Positions 51,828-60,713 of a DNA stretch of 64,000 nt are shown in pieces. The notes beneath the pieces were generated by a model that did not search any database, was not told where the DNA came from, and saw only the letters and a program-made list of their open reading frames with translations. This DNA is from Methylobacterium sp. 17Sr1-1. GTDB taxonomy: Bacteria > Pseudomonadota > Alphaproteobacteria > Rhizobiales > Beijerinckiaceae. The stretch spans positions 1,009,001 to 1,073,000 of the forward strand of contig NZ_CP029552.1 of assembly GCF_003173775.1 (NCBI RefSeq), in the 5' to 3' direction. The stretch's first letter is position 1. Each line of letters begins with the position of its first letter. The position numbers were made by a program, and so were the translations under genes.

Positions 51828-52891
51828 CCATTTGGATTTTGCCCATCGAGGGCCATGAGCAGCGTTACACGGGGCAGTGGCTGCACCATCTCCCCGTGCA
51901 GCTGGCGCAGGCAGCCGCGGCACGCGGCGTGCCGGCGAGCGTGATCCAGATCGAGGGTGAAATGCCCCCGCCGGTGCCCCTGGCGGGCGCCTTCCTCGAT
52001 TTCGCCGGCACCAACATCTTCAAGAGCACGCAGATCGCCGAGGTCGCTCGGCGGTTCCAGCGGGGGGAGGTGCAGCCGGGCGACACGTTCCTGATCACCG
52101 ACGCATGGCATCCCGGCGTGCATCAGATCCGGTACATGAGCGCGCTGCTCCAGAAACCAGTGCGCCTGATCGGACTGTTCCACGCCGGTCATTATGACCC
52201 CAACGACTTCCTCGGCCGGATCGCACCCCGGGACGTCGCATGGGCGAAGGCAATGGAACGCGCGCTGTTCGAGGCCTACGATGTCAGCATGTTCGCGACG
52301 CAAGCCCATGCCGAGCTGTTCCGCGCAGGGGTGAGCGTGGCGGCGGATGATCCGCGAGTGGCCGTGTGTGGGTGGCCCATGGAGTACCTGGCGGCGGAGC
52401 TACAGCCGCACCTCGGGCAGCCCAAGGAGAACATCGTGCTGTTCCCCCACCGGCTGGCACCCGAGAAACAGCTGGAGATCTTCAAGGATCTGGCGGGGTC
52501 GTTCCCCGGCTGGCGGTTCCTGACGTGCCAGGAGATGGCTCTCACCAAAGGGGATTACCACGACCTGCTCGCTCGGAGCCGGGTGGTGTTCTCGTGCAGC
52601 CTGCAGGAGACCCTGGGCATCGGCTGCTATGAGGGGATGCTGGCGGGGGCAGTGCCGATGGTGCCGGATCGTCTCAGCTACCGCGAGATGTACCCCGAGG
52701 AGTTCCGGTACCCCGCGGAGTGGACAGCCAGCTGGGCGGCGTACCAGCGGCACAAGCCGGCATTGGTGGCGCATCTCTCGGCCGTGCTGGATCGCGTGGT
52801 CAGCGGTGGGTACAGCCTGACAGCATGCGAGCAGCAACTCTCGCGTTTCTTCTCCGGAGAAGCCCTCTACGATCGCGTGCTCGCCGCGTGA
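51824..52891 (+). CDS. GT-B-fold glycosyltransferase in the DpdA-like operon
   Basis: The GTG at 51824 overlaps the previous stop. The 355-residue protein has a two-lobed GT-B layout: WILPIEGHEQRYTGQWLHHL at the start, FLITDAWHPGVHQIRY, then in the C-terminal lobe VLFPHRLAPEKQLEIFKDLA and SCSLQETLGIGCYEGMLAGA, which is the nucleotide-sugar site with the paired Glu. It is related to GT4-type and phage DNA glycosyltransferases. Translational overlap with the QueD-like gene suggests that it decorates the product of this operon. Sugar and acceptor are unknown. A strong hairpin follows. Confidence 0.75.
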   Translation: MTIWILPIEGHEQRYTGQWLHHLPVQLAQAAAARGVPASVIQIEGEMPPPVPLAGAFLDFAGTNIFKSTQIAEVARRFQRGEVQPGDTFLITDAWHPGVHQIRYMSALLQKPVRLIGLFHAGHYDPNDFLGRIAPRDVAWAKAMERALFEAYDVSMFATQAHAELFRAGVSVAADDPRVAVCGWPMEYLAAELQPHLGQPKENIVLFPHRLAPEKQLEIFKDLAGSFPGWRFLTCQEMALTKGDYHDLLARSRVVFSCSLQETLGIGCYEGMLAGAVPMVPDRLSYREMYPEEFRYPAEWTASWAAYQRHKPALVAHLSAVLDRVVSGGYSLTACEQQLSRFFSGEALYDRVLAA

Positions 52892-52919
52892 GATCGAGAC
52901 GGATACCAACGTGCTCCTT

Positions 52920-52948
52920 CGACGGCACGGTCGCCGACCGTGCCGTCG
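52920..52948 (+). terminator. Strong hairpin at the end of the DpdA-like operon
   Basis: CGACGGCACGGTC-GCC-GACCGTGCCGTCG is a perfect 13-bp stem with a 3-base loop, 29 bp behind the glycosyltransferase stop. It lacks a clear T-run, but position and strength suggest a terminator or mRNA-stabilising end. Confidence 0.65.
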
Positions 52949-53027
52949 ATCCATTTGGAAGGCAGGCATGATAGGGTAGGGTGGCAAGAAGGCCGCGCTG
53001 GATCGAAGGAGCGGAACTCCAGGCCCT

Positions 53028-54173
53028 ATGAAAGCCCATGGTGACAGCAGCCTCGTCTTCGGTGAGACGCCGGACGGTGCCATCGTCCACATCACTGAGG
53101 TCGCCTCTGGGCTGGCCTGCGGATGTCGGTGTCCCGGCTGTGGCGCACCTTTGGTTGCTCGCCGGGGCGAACACCTCGATCACCATTTCGGCCACTACGG
53201 CTGGGCAGACGGCAGTGGCTGCGCGACCGGGCCCGAGACAGCCCTTCATAAATTCGCTAAGGCATGTCTCGCTCGACGTTTGGAGCTGGTCCTGCCCGGC
53301 TGGCAGGAGACGGAAGGCGCAGGTGGCAAGGGCTACCCCGGTGGAGCCCTTCGTCTCGATGAAGTGGCCTTGGAGCACCGGCTGAGCGGCATCGTTCCGG
53401 ACGTGATCGCTCGCCGAGGTGGCCGCGACCTGCTGGTGGAGTTTCGCGTCACACACCCCTGCGATGCGACCAAAATCGCGAAGTTCGTCAAGCTGAACGT
53501 GGCGGCGGTTGAGATTGACCTGTCGTGGGCCCCGCGAGATGTGAGCCGTAGTGGGTTGGAGGAAGCAATCCTCAAAGAGGCACCGCGGCGCTGGCTACAC
53601 AACCCCAGGCTGCTGCTATCCAACGCGCTCCGGCCAGCGAGTGTGGACCTGCTCAAGCCGTCTGCCGCGGTAAATGCTGTGTCGTTGGCTCGAACATACC
53701 GCGCAGCTCACGCGGAGGCGCGAACAAGCCGATCGATCACGATGGCGGCTAGTCGCCTCGCCACCGATTTCCCTCAGGCGATCGGCATGGCCGTCCCGGG
53801 CATTGGCTGCTTTACGGTCTCGCCCTCCGATTGGCAGGCCGCGATCTTGGAGCAAATGATCGACCGAGCCCTCGCGGGGGGACGACCTGTCATCACCCCG
53901 GCAGATGCCCTCCGGCAACTCAAACAGAGAGGTTGGCTTCGGTCGCGCTTCGCACGGCTCACGACGGCTGACGCCCAGGCTTTGAAGCAGGTCGATCCCT
54001 CCTTCGCTCTACCCGCAGAGGCCATCAAGGCCTGGATGAGCGCTGCGGCACATGCCGGCATCCTCATACCCGCGGGCGGTGCCGAGCGATGGACCCTTTG
54101 GCCTGACGTCATGTCGAGGGTCCGCGACGAACGCCGCAACCGCTCCGCTATGGGTACTCGATGGCGCGCGTAG
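53028..54173 (+). CDS. CoiA-like protein with zinc finger and nuclease-like core
   Basis: The 381-residue protein has a CoiA-type N-terminus: CGCRCPGCGAPLVARRGE followed by HHFGHYG and CATGPETALHKFAK, which forms a zinc-binding unit. A core similar to PD-(D/E)XK nucleases follows, with VPDVIARRGGRDLLVEFRVTH (Asp and Glu, but Arg at the usual Lys). The remaining 200 residues are not recognised. CoiA relatives are nuclease-like proteins linked to DNA processing and often occur in phages. It stands alone between the modification operon and the convergent RecD2-like gene. Confidence 0.7.
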   Translation: MKAHGDSSLVFGETPDGAIVHITEVASGLACGCRCPGCGAPLVARRGEHLDHHFGHYGWADGSGCATGPETALHKFAKACLARRLELVLPGWQETEGAGGKGYPGGALRLDEVALEHRLSGIVPDVIARRGGRDLLVEFRVTHPCDATKIAKFVKLNVAAVEIDLSWAPRDVSRSGLEEAILKEAPRRWLHNPRLLLSNALRPASVDLLKPSAAVNAVSLARTYRAAHAEARTSRSITMAASRLATDFPQAIGMAVPGIGCFTVSPSDWQAAILEQMIDRALAGGRPVITPADALRQLKQRGWLRSRFARLTTADAQALKQVDPSFALPAEAIKAWMSAAAHAGILIPAGGAERWTLWPDVMSRVRDERRNRSAMGTRWRA

Positions 54174-54205
54174 CCCGCGCCGGAGAGCTGCTGCCGGCGG
54201 CAGCG

Positions 54206-56419
54206 TCACCGCCGTTGATGTTCCACGACCGCGATGGATAACCACTCGCGCAGCTTCGTGTACCGGCGCTTTGCAGCGCCCCCGCGCACAGCCATGCCGA
54301 TCGCCTTGCGCTGTCCGATCAGCACCACCAGGCGCTTGCCGCGCGTCACGCCCGTGTAGAGCAGGTTGCGCGCCAGCATGGTCCAGTGCTGCGTGGCGAT
54401 CGGGATCACCACCGCCGGGTACTCCGATCCCTGGCTCTTGTGGATCGTCGTCGCGTAGGCGGGCACCAGCGTGTCGAGTTCCCCATAGGGATACACCACC
54501 TCCCGCCCGTCGAACTCCACCACGAGCGCCCCCTCATCATCGTCGATGCGCAGCACGGCGCCGAGGTCGCCGTTGAACACCTCGCGGTCGTAGTCGTTCT
54601 GCGTCTCCATCACCCGATCGCCAGGGGCGAATTTCCAACCGAACCGCTCCACCATGGCAGGCGGATTGGGGTTCAGGACCGCCTGGAGTTCGTGGTTGAG
54701 GTTGCGGGCGCCGAGCACGCCACGGTTCATCGGCGTGAGCACCTGGACATCCCGAACGGGATCGAAGCCAAACCGCTTGGGTATACGCCGCGTCACCACC
54801 TCGATGAGCTTGGCCACTCCCTCTTCAGGCTCGGCAATCTCGATGAGGTAGAAATCCGTCTGCTCGCCGGCCCCGGCCGGTTGGGGCATCTTCCCAGCGT
54901 TGATCCGATGGGCATTCACCACGATCCGGCTCTCGGCGGCCTGCCGAAATACCTCCGTGAGACGTGCCACGGGAATACGCCCGGATGCGATCACATCGGC
55001 CAGCACCTGCCCTGGGCCCACCGATGGCAGCTGATCGACATCGCCCACCAGCAGTAGCCCTGACCGTTCCGGAACGGCCTTGAGCAGCGCGTTCATCAGC
55101 GGCACGTCCACCATTGACGTTTCATCGATCACCAGCAGGTCGCAATCCAGAGGGGTCTCCTCGTTGCGCGAGAAGCCGCCGTGCTTGGGGTCGATCTCCA
55201 GCAGTCGGTGGATGGTCTTGGCCTCCAACCGGGTCTGCTCCGTCATCCGCTTAGCTGCGCGGCCAGTGGGGGCGGCGAGGACCACGCGAACCCCTTTGGC
55301 GATGAGAATGCGCAGCACGGTGTCCAGCGTGCTCGTCTTGCCCACACCCGGTCCGCCGGTGATCACCGAGAGCTTGGACGCCAGCATCACGCGCACCGCC
55401 TCGGCCTGGGAGGGAGAGAGCACCTTGCCGGTCTTCTGCTCCACCCATGGCCGCGCCTTCTCCAGGTCGATCTGAGGCCAGGGAGCCGATCCCGCGGCTC
55501 TCGCGATCAAGCGCTCGGCGATGCTGCGCTCCGCCGCATGCAGGCCCTTCAGGAATACGCAGGGTTCGTCGCCGATCGTGTCGGCGATCACCTCTTCCCC
55601 GCGTAGCAACTCTTCGGCGATGGCCGCGCGGATCAGCTGGGGTTCGACCTCCAGCAGCTTCTGAGCCAGCACCGTGAGGCGTTCAGCCGGTAACGCGCAA
55701 TGCCCTTCATCCATGGCCGTCTGCAAGGCGAAGGAGACACCCGCTCGCAGCCGGGGAGAGGCATCCCGCTGCATGCCGAGCCTCATGGCGATCGCGTCGG
55801 CGGTGCGGAAGCCGATGCCGCGTATATCGCGGGCGAGCCGATAGGGGTCCTCGGTCATCACCTGAATGGATTGATGGCCATAGGTCTTGAAGATGCGCAC
55901 GGCCCTGGCCGTGCCAACACCGTGGGCGTGCAGGAAGATCATGATCTCACGCACGGCCTTCTGCTCGGCCCAGCCCGCGATGATCTTCGCGGCCCTCCAA
56001 GGGCCGATGCCGGTGACCTCCTTGAGCCGATCAGGCTCGGCCTCGATGATCTCGAAGGTGTTCTCGCCGAAGACGGCCACGATGCGCTTGGCCATGGCAG
56101 GGCCGATCCCTCGCATGTGGCCGGAGGCGAGGTACTTCTCGATGCCTGCTGCTCCCGTAGGGGGCGTGGCCTTCAGCGTCTCGGCCTTGAACTGCAAACC
56201 GTGAGTGCGATCGGAGATCCAGACACCGGTGGCGGTGATCCACTCTCCAGCGCCGATGGCAGGGGCGTGGCCAATCACCGGTACGAGGTCGCGCTTGCCT
56301 CGGGCCTGCACCTTGAGCACGCAGAACCCGGTCTCTGGCGAGTGGAAGGTGACACGCTCGACCGTGCCCGCGAGAGCCTCGACAGGATTGGCTCTGTCGA
56401 CCTGCCTCGGTGGGCCCAT
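54206..56419 (-). CDS. recD2: RecD2-like 5'-3' DNA helicase
   Basis: I chose the ATG at 56417-56419, with GAGAGGAAG upstream; the frame also allows 56512. From it the protein has about 737 residues, normal for RecD2. After an OB-fold and two helix-hairpin-helix units (GHMRGIGPAMAKRIV, VTGIGPWRAAKIIAG) comes the helicase core: Walker A ITGGPGVGKTSTL, LVIDETSMVD, LVGDVDQLPSVGPGQVL, and the C-terminal YATTIHKSQGSEY and LYTGVTRGKRLV. RecD2 unwinds DNA 5' to 3' and works without RecBC. It is a likely plasmid or phage copy. Confidence 0.93.
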   Translation of the reverse strand: MGPPRQVDRANPVEALAGTVERVTFHSPETGFCVLKVQARGKRDLVPVIGHAPAIGAGEWITATGVWISDRTHGLQFKAETLKATPPTGAAGIEKYLASGHMRGIGPAMAKRIVAVFGENTFEIIEAEPDRLKEVTGIGPWRAAKIIAGWAEQKAVREIMIFLHAHGVGTARAVRIFKTYGHQSIQVMTEDPYRLARDIRGIGFRTADAIAMRLGMQRDASPRLRAGVSFALQTAMDEGHCALPAERLTVLAQKLLEVEPQLIRAAIAEELLRGEEVIADTIGDEPCVFLKGLHAAERSIAERLIARAAGSAPWPQIDLEKARPWVEQKTGKVLSPSQAEAVRVMLASKLSVITGGPGVGKTSTLDTVLRILIAKGVRVVLAAPTGRAAKRMTEQTRLEAKTIHRLLEIDPKHGGFSRNEETPLDCDLLVIDETSMVDVPLMNALLKAVPERSGLLLVGDVDQLPSVGPGQVLADVIASGRIPVARLTEVFRQAAESRIVVNAHRINAGKMPQPAGAGEQTDFYLIEIAEPEEGVAKLIEVVTRRIPKRFGFDPVRDVQVLTPMNRGVLGARNLNHELQAVLNPNPPAMVERFGWKFAPGDRVMETQNDYDREVFNGDLGAVLRIDDDEGALVVEFDGREVVYPYGELDTLVPAYATTIHKSQGSEYPAVVIPIATQHWTMLARNLLYTGVTRGKRLVVLIGQRKAIGMAVRGGAAKRRYTKLREWLSIAVVEHQRR

Positions 56420-56733
56420 TACGCTCACGCTTCCTCTCGGGTTCTCGACCCGTTGCCGCTGCCATAGCTTGGCAAGGCGGTTACCGCCGATCCAGGGCAG
56501 CGCTGGTGCCATGAACGAGAATATATTTCTTGGTTCGTTCTTTCGCCAGAACTGCGACGCAATCCGGCCGATAACGGGTCATCCGATCAAATGCCGGTGC
56601 TCCGCTCCCGGCTCACATCGCAAGAAACTTACGCGGTGGCTATTCGGATGCACCCTTGCGCTGCTGCCACCGAATTGCGACCGCATAGATCAGTCAGAAG
56701 ATAACGGAAGGCGAATTATATCAAATATTTCGT
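56420..56733. other. Intergenic region upstream of the RecD2-like gene
   Basis: About 310 bp with no supported gene. It should contain the RecD2 promoter on its left. GTTC and GAAC words occur near 56530 but not with the 7-base spacing of an SOS box. Confidence 0.35.
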
Positions 56734-57069
56734 TTATGGTCGCCTTGTTGCCCGAGGGACATTCTTGGGGACCTGCCAATTAAATTCATCCGCGCCGTGG
56801 AATGTCATAACGAACATCTCCAGCGCGTGATTGATTTCCTTCATTCTCCGTTCTGTCTGGGCCTCTCGATCGAACATCACATAAGCAGCCAGCAAAACAC
56901 CGACATCCCACACCGCGCACATGCAAATTCGAAGTGGCTCGGCGGTCACCCAATCGATTACCTCCTGCGTTTTGTCGCCTTGCACCGCATAAACGTACCG
57001 GCCATGACTGCGCATGCCTAGCTTCTGCATGGCATCCACCTCGTCCAATAGCTTAATAGTCGTATCCAT
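56734..57069 (-). CDS. Small hypothetical protein, 111 aa
   Basis: The ATG at 57067-57069 has a GGGAGG ribosome site about 7 bp upstream, which supports it over the earlier in-frame start at 57084. The product (TIKLLDEVDAMQKLGMRSHG, later LRICMCAVWDVGVLLAAYVM) is a mixed soluble protein with one hydrophobic stretch around 55-70. No family is recognised. Gene size, spacing and setting are phage-like. Confidence 0.6.
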   Translation of the reverse strand: MDTTIKLLDEVDAMQKLGMRSHGRYVYAVQGDKTQEVIDWVTAEPLRICMCAVWDVGVLLAAYVMFDREAQTERRMKEINHALEMFVMTFHGADEFNWQVPKNVPRATRRP

Positions 57070-57249
57070 GTCGAAACCTCCCATCTGAGCAGATAGTAGC
57101 TAGATTGGTAAGGAAACGATATCAGTGAGCCTTTCCACTGAGTTGACGACCGGGGTCTGAGGATGACAGTGGCCCGGAGCAAAAATGCAAGCCGGGCCAT
57201 TCAATTGTTTGTCTCCAATTTGGGATATGGTCGTGCTTAGAAGATCGGC

Positions 57250-57831
57250 TTACAAATTTGAAACCACAACATTTTGCGGAAGAGGGTGACTACCAAGCAT
57301 TGCAGCCATTGCTGTTGCTTTGTCTTCCCTCACCTTCGCCCAGCGCCTACTAGCCGCCTCACTCATATTCTTTCTTGTTTCAGCGCTTTTTGGAGCGCCC
57401 GAGAGGGAAGCGCTGATGGCCTGCTTGGTGGCGTCTGACTGCTTGGTACCGGTTCGCGCATCCCTAATTTTGTCCTTGCTTTCTTGGCTGTGAGTGTCGC
57501 CGCTTTGCATGTGGCACACGCGCTTGCTCATCTCCTTTGTTTTGATTTCCATCGTATGGACGCTGCAGATGCCGTCCATGAAAGCATTTTTGTTTTTCCA
57601 GCTTAGGACGTAGCCATCATCGCTAAGCATGAAACCCATGGGATCTCCAAACAGCATTTTCTGCTTGAGCACGTTGTAAAAATACCGTTGACGCTTCCAC
57701 AAGACGAGGTACTCATCCCATGAAATATCAAAAACTCGACCCTCGCTTTCCTGATATGCCTTGCTGCTTTCATAGCGACCTCGAAGAAATTTCTCCAACT
57801 CCTGATCGCGTTCCGATTTGAATTGTGTCAT
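57250..57831 (-). CDS. NUMOD3-containing protein (homing-endonuclease-associated modules)
   Basis: The 193-residue protein has a conserved-looking N-terminal half (FDISWDEYLVLWKRQRYFYN, AFMDGICSVHTMEIKTKEMS) and then two NUMOD3 DNA-binding modules, SQESKDKIRDARTG and KSAETRKNMSEAASRRWAK, with another between them. NUMOD3 modules normally tether GIY-YIG or HNH homing nucleases to DNA. No GIY-YIG or HNH motif is evident in the N-terminal half, so the nuclease may be divergent or lost. This type of gene is common in phages and supports a phage origin of the region. Confidence 0.7.
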   Translation of the reverse strand: MTQFKSERDQELEKFLRGRYESSKAYQESEGRVFDISWDEYLVLWKRQRYFYNVLKQKMLFGDPMGFMLSDDGYVLSWKNKNAFMDGICSVHTMEIKTKEMSKRVCHMQSGDTHSQESKDKIRDARTGTKQSDATKQAISASLSGAPKSAETRKNMSEAASRRWAKVREDKATAMAAMLGSHPLPQNVVVSNL

Positions 57832-58541
57832 TTGGCTCTCCTTGTTAGACGATATACCCTTTTAGCGGCGCACCACGCCAGTTTGCGATATTTTCTTTTC
57901 CGTCGAGGATCTGATGGCGTTGTCACAGTAGGCTGCGCCGAGCGTTGCAATAATAGGTTAGTTGTATGTATATTTAGAGGAGGTAACATTCGCACTAGAT
58001 GGAAGTAATAGATTGGATCCATCTTCTACGAAGTAGAAGATAGACACAACCCACTACCACCCAAACTAGCACAAATATCACCGTCCTTACCTGCGAGTTC
58101 TCGCGGCGTGTTTGCTCGCGCTGCTCGCAACCCACTCGCGGGAACTTCGCCGGTTAGGCGCTGTCGCACCTCGTCTTGCCAGACGAGGGCTGCTCGCGGC
58201 GCCACTTCGCTGACGCTCCGTGGAGAGCGCCACTCGCGGACTTCCAGTCTACCCATCTGGTTTTGGGTCGTAATGGCTTTGGGAGAGGGTGCCGCGGGCG
58301 AGCATGCACCGCAGTGGCACTAAAGAGCCCGAAATTGCGAAAAATTAGAGCGCAAAATCAACTACTTAAGAATTGGATCCTGACTGGACAGTGTCCTTGT
58401 GCGTTCTGGTGCATTTTGCGATCAATCACGGATGGAGCGGCGTCCTAGATCATCACGTTCTAATCTCAGGTTGAACAGCAGGACAACGGCAGTAATGTTC
58501 TGGACATGAGAACTGGTCGTGCTCAAGCAAAGGACACACAC
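57832..58541. other. Long gene-free stretch with a hairpin
   Basis: About 700 bp without a convincing gene. The left half is mixed in composition; the middle (58090-58260) repeats CTCGCGG-like words. The only clear structure is the hairpin at 58169-58188. The right end should hold the promoter of the next gene. Confidence 0.4.
58169..58188. other. Hairpin CCTCGTCT-TGCC-AGACGAGG
   Basis: A perfect 8-bp stem with a 4-base loop and no T-run. It lies in a gene-free region, so it may be an operator, part of a small RNA or a dead repeat. Confidence 0.35.
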
Positions 58542-59006
58542 ATGTCGGTGCTCAAGACCCTCAAGCTCAGCGCTGCTGCTCCCGCCGTGTCGGCCAACGA
58601 CCCCCTCGCGCGGGCGCGGGAGAAGCTGCTGGGCCAGCTCGCCGAGCAGAAGGAGATGGTGACGGCCACCCTCGAAGGCCGGGTGTACCAGCCCCCCAAG
58701 ACCCTTGGCATGCGCAAGGACGCCCAGGGCCAGCGGGTACGCATGGAGGTCAACCGGCGTGTGCGGCGCGGTTGGTTCCAGGACGAAGCCGGTACCACGC
58801 ACTTCATCCTCCGGGTCGGTGGCAAGCCCATGCCGCTGCAGCCGGGCAAGGCCGCAATCGGCATCGGCACCCTCGACAAGCTACCGGCGATCATCGACGC
58901 CCTGATCAACGCGGTGAGGGCAGGGGAGCTGGACGCCCAGATCAAGGAGGCTGCGGTGGCCCGGGGTCTCATGATGGCGGAGCGCCGCAAGAAGAAGGCG
59001 GCGTGA
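58542..59006 (+). CDS. Conserved hypothetical protein (DUF6641-like), 154 aa
   Basis: From the ATG at 58542 the protein starts SVLKTLKLSA, continues with ARAREKLLGQLAEQKEMVTA, then NRRVRRGWFQDEAGTTHFIL and ends in a Lys/Arg-rich tail. This resembles small plasmid-borne proteins of the DUF6641 type, whose role is unknown. A slightly earlier in-frame ATG at 58506 exists but seems less likely. It is followed by a gene-free stretch. Confidence 0.65.
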   Translation: MSVLKTLKLSAAAPAVSANDPLARAREKLLGQLAEQKEMVTATLEGRVYQPPKTLGMRKDAQGQRVRMEVNRRVRRGWFQDEAGTTHFILRVGGKPMPLQPGKAAIGIGTLDKLPAIIDALINAVRAGELDAQIKEAAVARGLMMAERRKKKAA

Positions 59007-59542
59007 CCCCGTTGCGGTGACGGCGCACGTACATGGGGGCGGCGCCGTCACCCCGAGATGCGGTGATCTCCGCGTGGCGCAGTGTCGTCAAAACCGCCGA
59101 TCCCGCAGAAAAAACGAGCGATCCCACAACAGCTTAGGCGCGCGTCGGCTCACCCAGCACAGCAAGTGCGCGAAATCGGGTTTTGGTCGCAGATAGCCGG
59201 CAGCATCAGATGCAGACTGCCGCAGCGCGATCTACGGCGGCCCACACGTACAGCCGGCGCAAGTACGTAACGTAGGCATTCTAGTACGCAGCATATGCAA
59301 ATGCATTGCATGCCTTCTGATCGATAACGGGCGCAGCAACACGCTCAACGCAAACTCCACTCGTCCTCGCGACACCGCCAAGACAGAGTGATCTTCTGAA
59401 AAATGAGCCAGATTGGCCAGATTTCGGCATCGCCATGCCGAGATGCACTCTCGCGCGTGTGCGTGAGCGCCCGGCATTCCCAGGTGCAGCTTGAGCCGCA
59501 GGGCACCCGCTGCGGCCGGCAGCTCACCACGGCAGCCACGCC
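59007..59542. other. Gene-free stretch before the AraC regulator
   Basis: About 535 bp with no supported gene; open frames here look like shadows. The region probably holds the AraC gene promoter at its right end. Confidence 0.4.
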
Positions 59543-60535
59543 GTGATCCTCGAACATCGCTTCGAGCATATCGCCGAACCCGGTCGACGCCGCCGGGCCT
59601 GGATCACCAGCCTCGCCCCCATCTTCGATGCCACGGTTCCCACGGAGGCCGAAGTGCCGATCACGGCATTTCAGCGCTACCAGCACCTCGGCCAGATGGT
59701 GCTCGCCGCGGATGAGGTGCCAGCCCAATCGGTGAGGCGAGGCCCGGAACGCATACGCGATCAGGGTCTGGATCATCTGGTGCTGAGGACGACGGTCAGC
59801 GGCAGCATCCGGGTCGATGTGGGTGGCAGTCCCGTCGAGGCCGCTCCCGGCGATCTCCTCGTGCTGGATTTGGCTAGGCCCATCCGCATGGAAACGGGGC
59901 AGGGCCGGGGAGCAACGCTGTTCCTACCGCGACGCATTTTCGGGGATCGCGCCGACGAACTCGCCTTCCGGCACGGCGGCGTTCTCCCCGGGTCTGCCTA
60001 CCCCTTGGCCCAGCTGCTGTCGGACTTCCTGCGGCATTTCAACGAATGCGCCGTGTCGGCGACACCCGGGCTCACGCACCATCTGGTGCCGGCTACGGTG
60101 GACCTGTGCCGGGCATTGGCCTGGGAGGTCAGCGGCAGCGCCATGGCAGCGCCCCCGGAGGAAACCCAGCTGCGGTTCGCCGTGCAGCAGTTCATAGAGC
60201 AGCATCTGGCGCAGGTAGACCTGCCCATGCTGAGCGCCCAGTTCGGGCTCTCCCGAACGCCGCTGTACCAGCTGTTTGCCCCTGATGGCGGCGTTTACGC
60301 GTATATCCGGGACCGCCGGCTGGCTGAGGCCATGCGGCGGCTGCGGCACAGCGAGGGCCGGCGGCCCAAGATCGCGCGGCTCGCTCACGAATGCGGCTTC
60401 CACAACGATCTCGTGTTCAGCCGGGCCTTCCGGCGTAAGTATGGAATGAACCCCAGCGAGGTGCAGCCCGGTCCCCAGGTACGAGCACCACAGCCTGCTG
60501 ATGCCCCATTGTTGGGATGGCTGAGAGAGCTTTAG
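59543..60535 (+). CDS. AraC-family transcriptional regulator
   Basis: The 330-residue protein starts at a GTG. The N-terminal ~200 residues form a cupin-like sensor (LVLRTTVSGSIRVDVGGSPV, GDLLVLDLARPI). The C-terminal AraC double helix-turn-helix is complete: LPMLSAQFGLSRTPLYQLFA and IARLAHECGFHNDLVFSRAF, then FRRKYGMNPSEV. It resembles the AraC_binding_2 group of regulators. No divergent metabolic operon lies next to it, so its target is unknown. Confidence 0.9.
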   Translation: MILEHRFEHIAEPGRRRRAWITSLAPIFDATVPTEAEVPITAFQRYQHLGQMVLAADEVPAQSVRRGPERIRDQGLDHLVLRTTVSGSIRVDVGGSPVEAAPGDLLVLDLARPIRMETGQGRGATLFLPRRIFGDRADELAFRHGGVLPGSAYPLAQLLSDFLRHFNECAVSATPGLTHHLVPATVDLCRALAWEVSGSAMAAPPEETQLRFAVQQFIEQHLAQVDLPMLSAQFGLSRTPLYQLFAPDGGVYAYIRDRRLAEAMRRLRHSEGRRPKIARLAHECGFHNDLVFSRAFRRKYGMNPSEVQPGPQVRAPQPADAPLLGWLREL

Positions 60536-60713
60536 CGCGCTTAGCATTGCCGCTGACCTGGCTGATAAGATTGTAGCGGCGTTGCCACTTCGATGCTGGC
60601 AACGGGCAGGTCAAGACGGGATCCGCCTTACGCGAAATTTAGATCTTCCATTCGTTATTGCCGAGCGCGATATTGACTTATCGGCTTTAGAAACGGCGAG
60701 TGCAGAAACAATG

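Noticed and set aside
56500..56560. An SOS box before the RecD2-like gene
   Set aside because: GTTC and GAAC words occur, but none as a direct GTTC pair with 7-base spacing.
58000..58500. A small RNA gene in the gene-free stretch
   Set aside because: There is one hairpin, but no promoter or terminator pair and no family match. The evidence is too thin for an RNA call.
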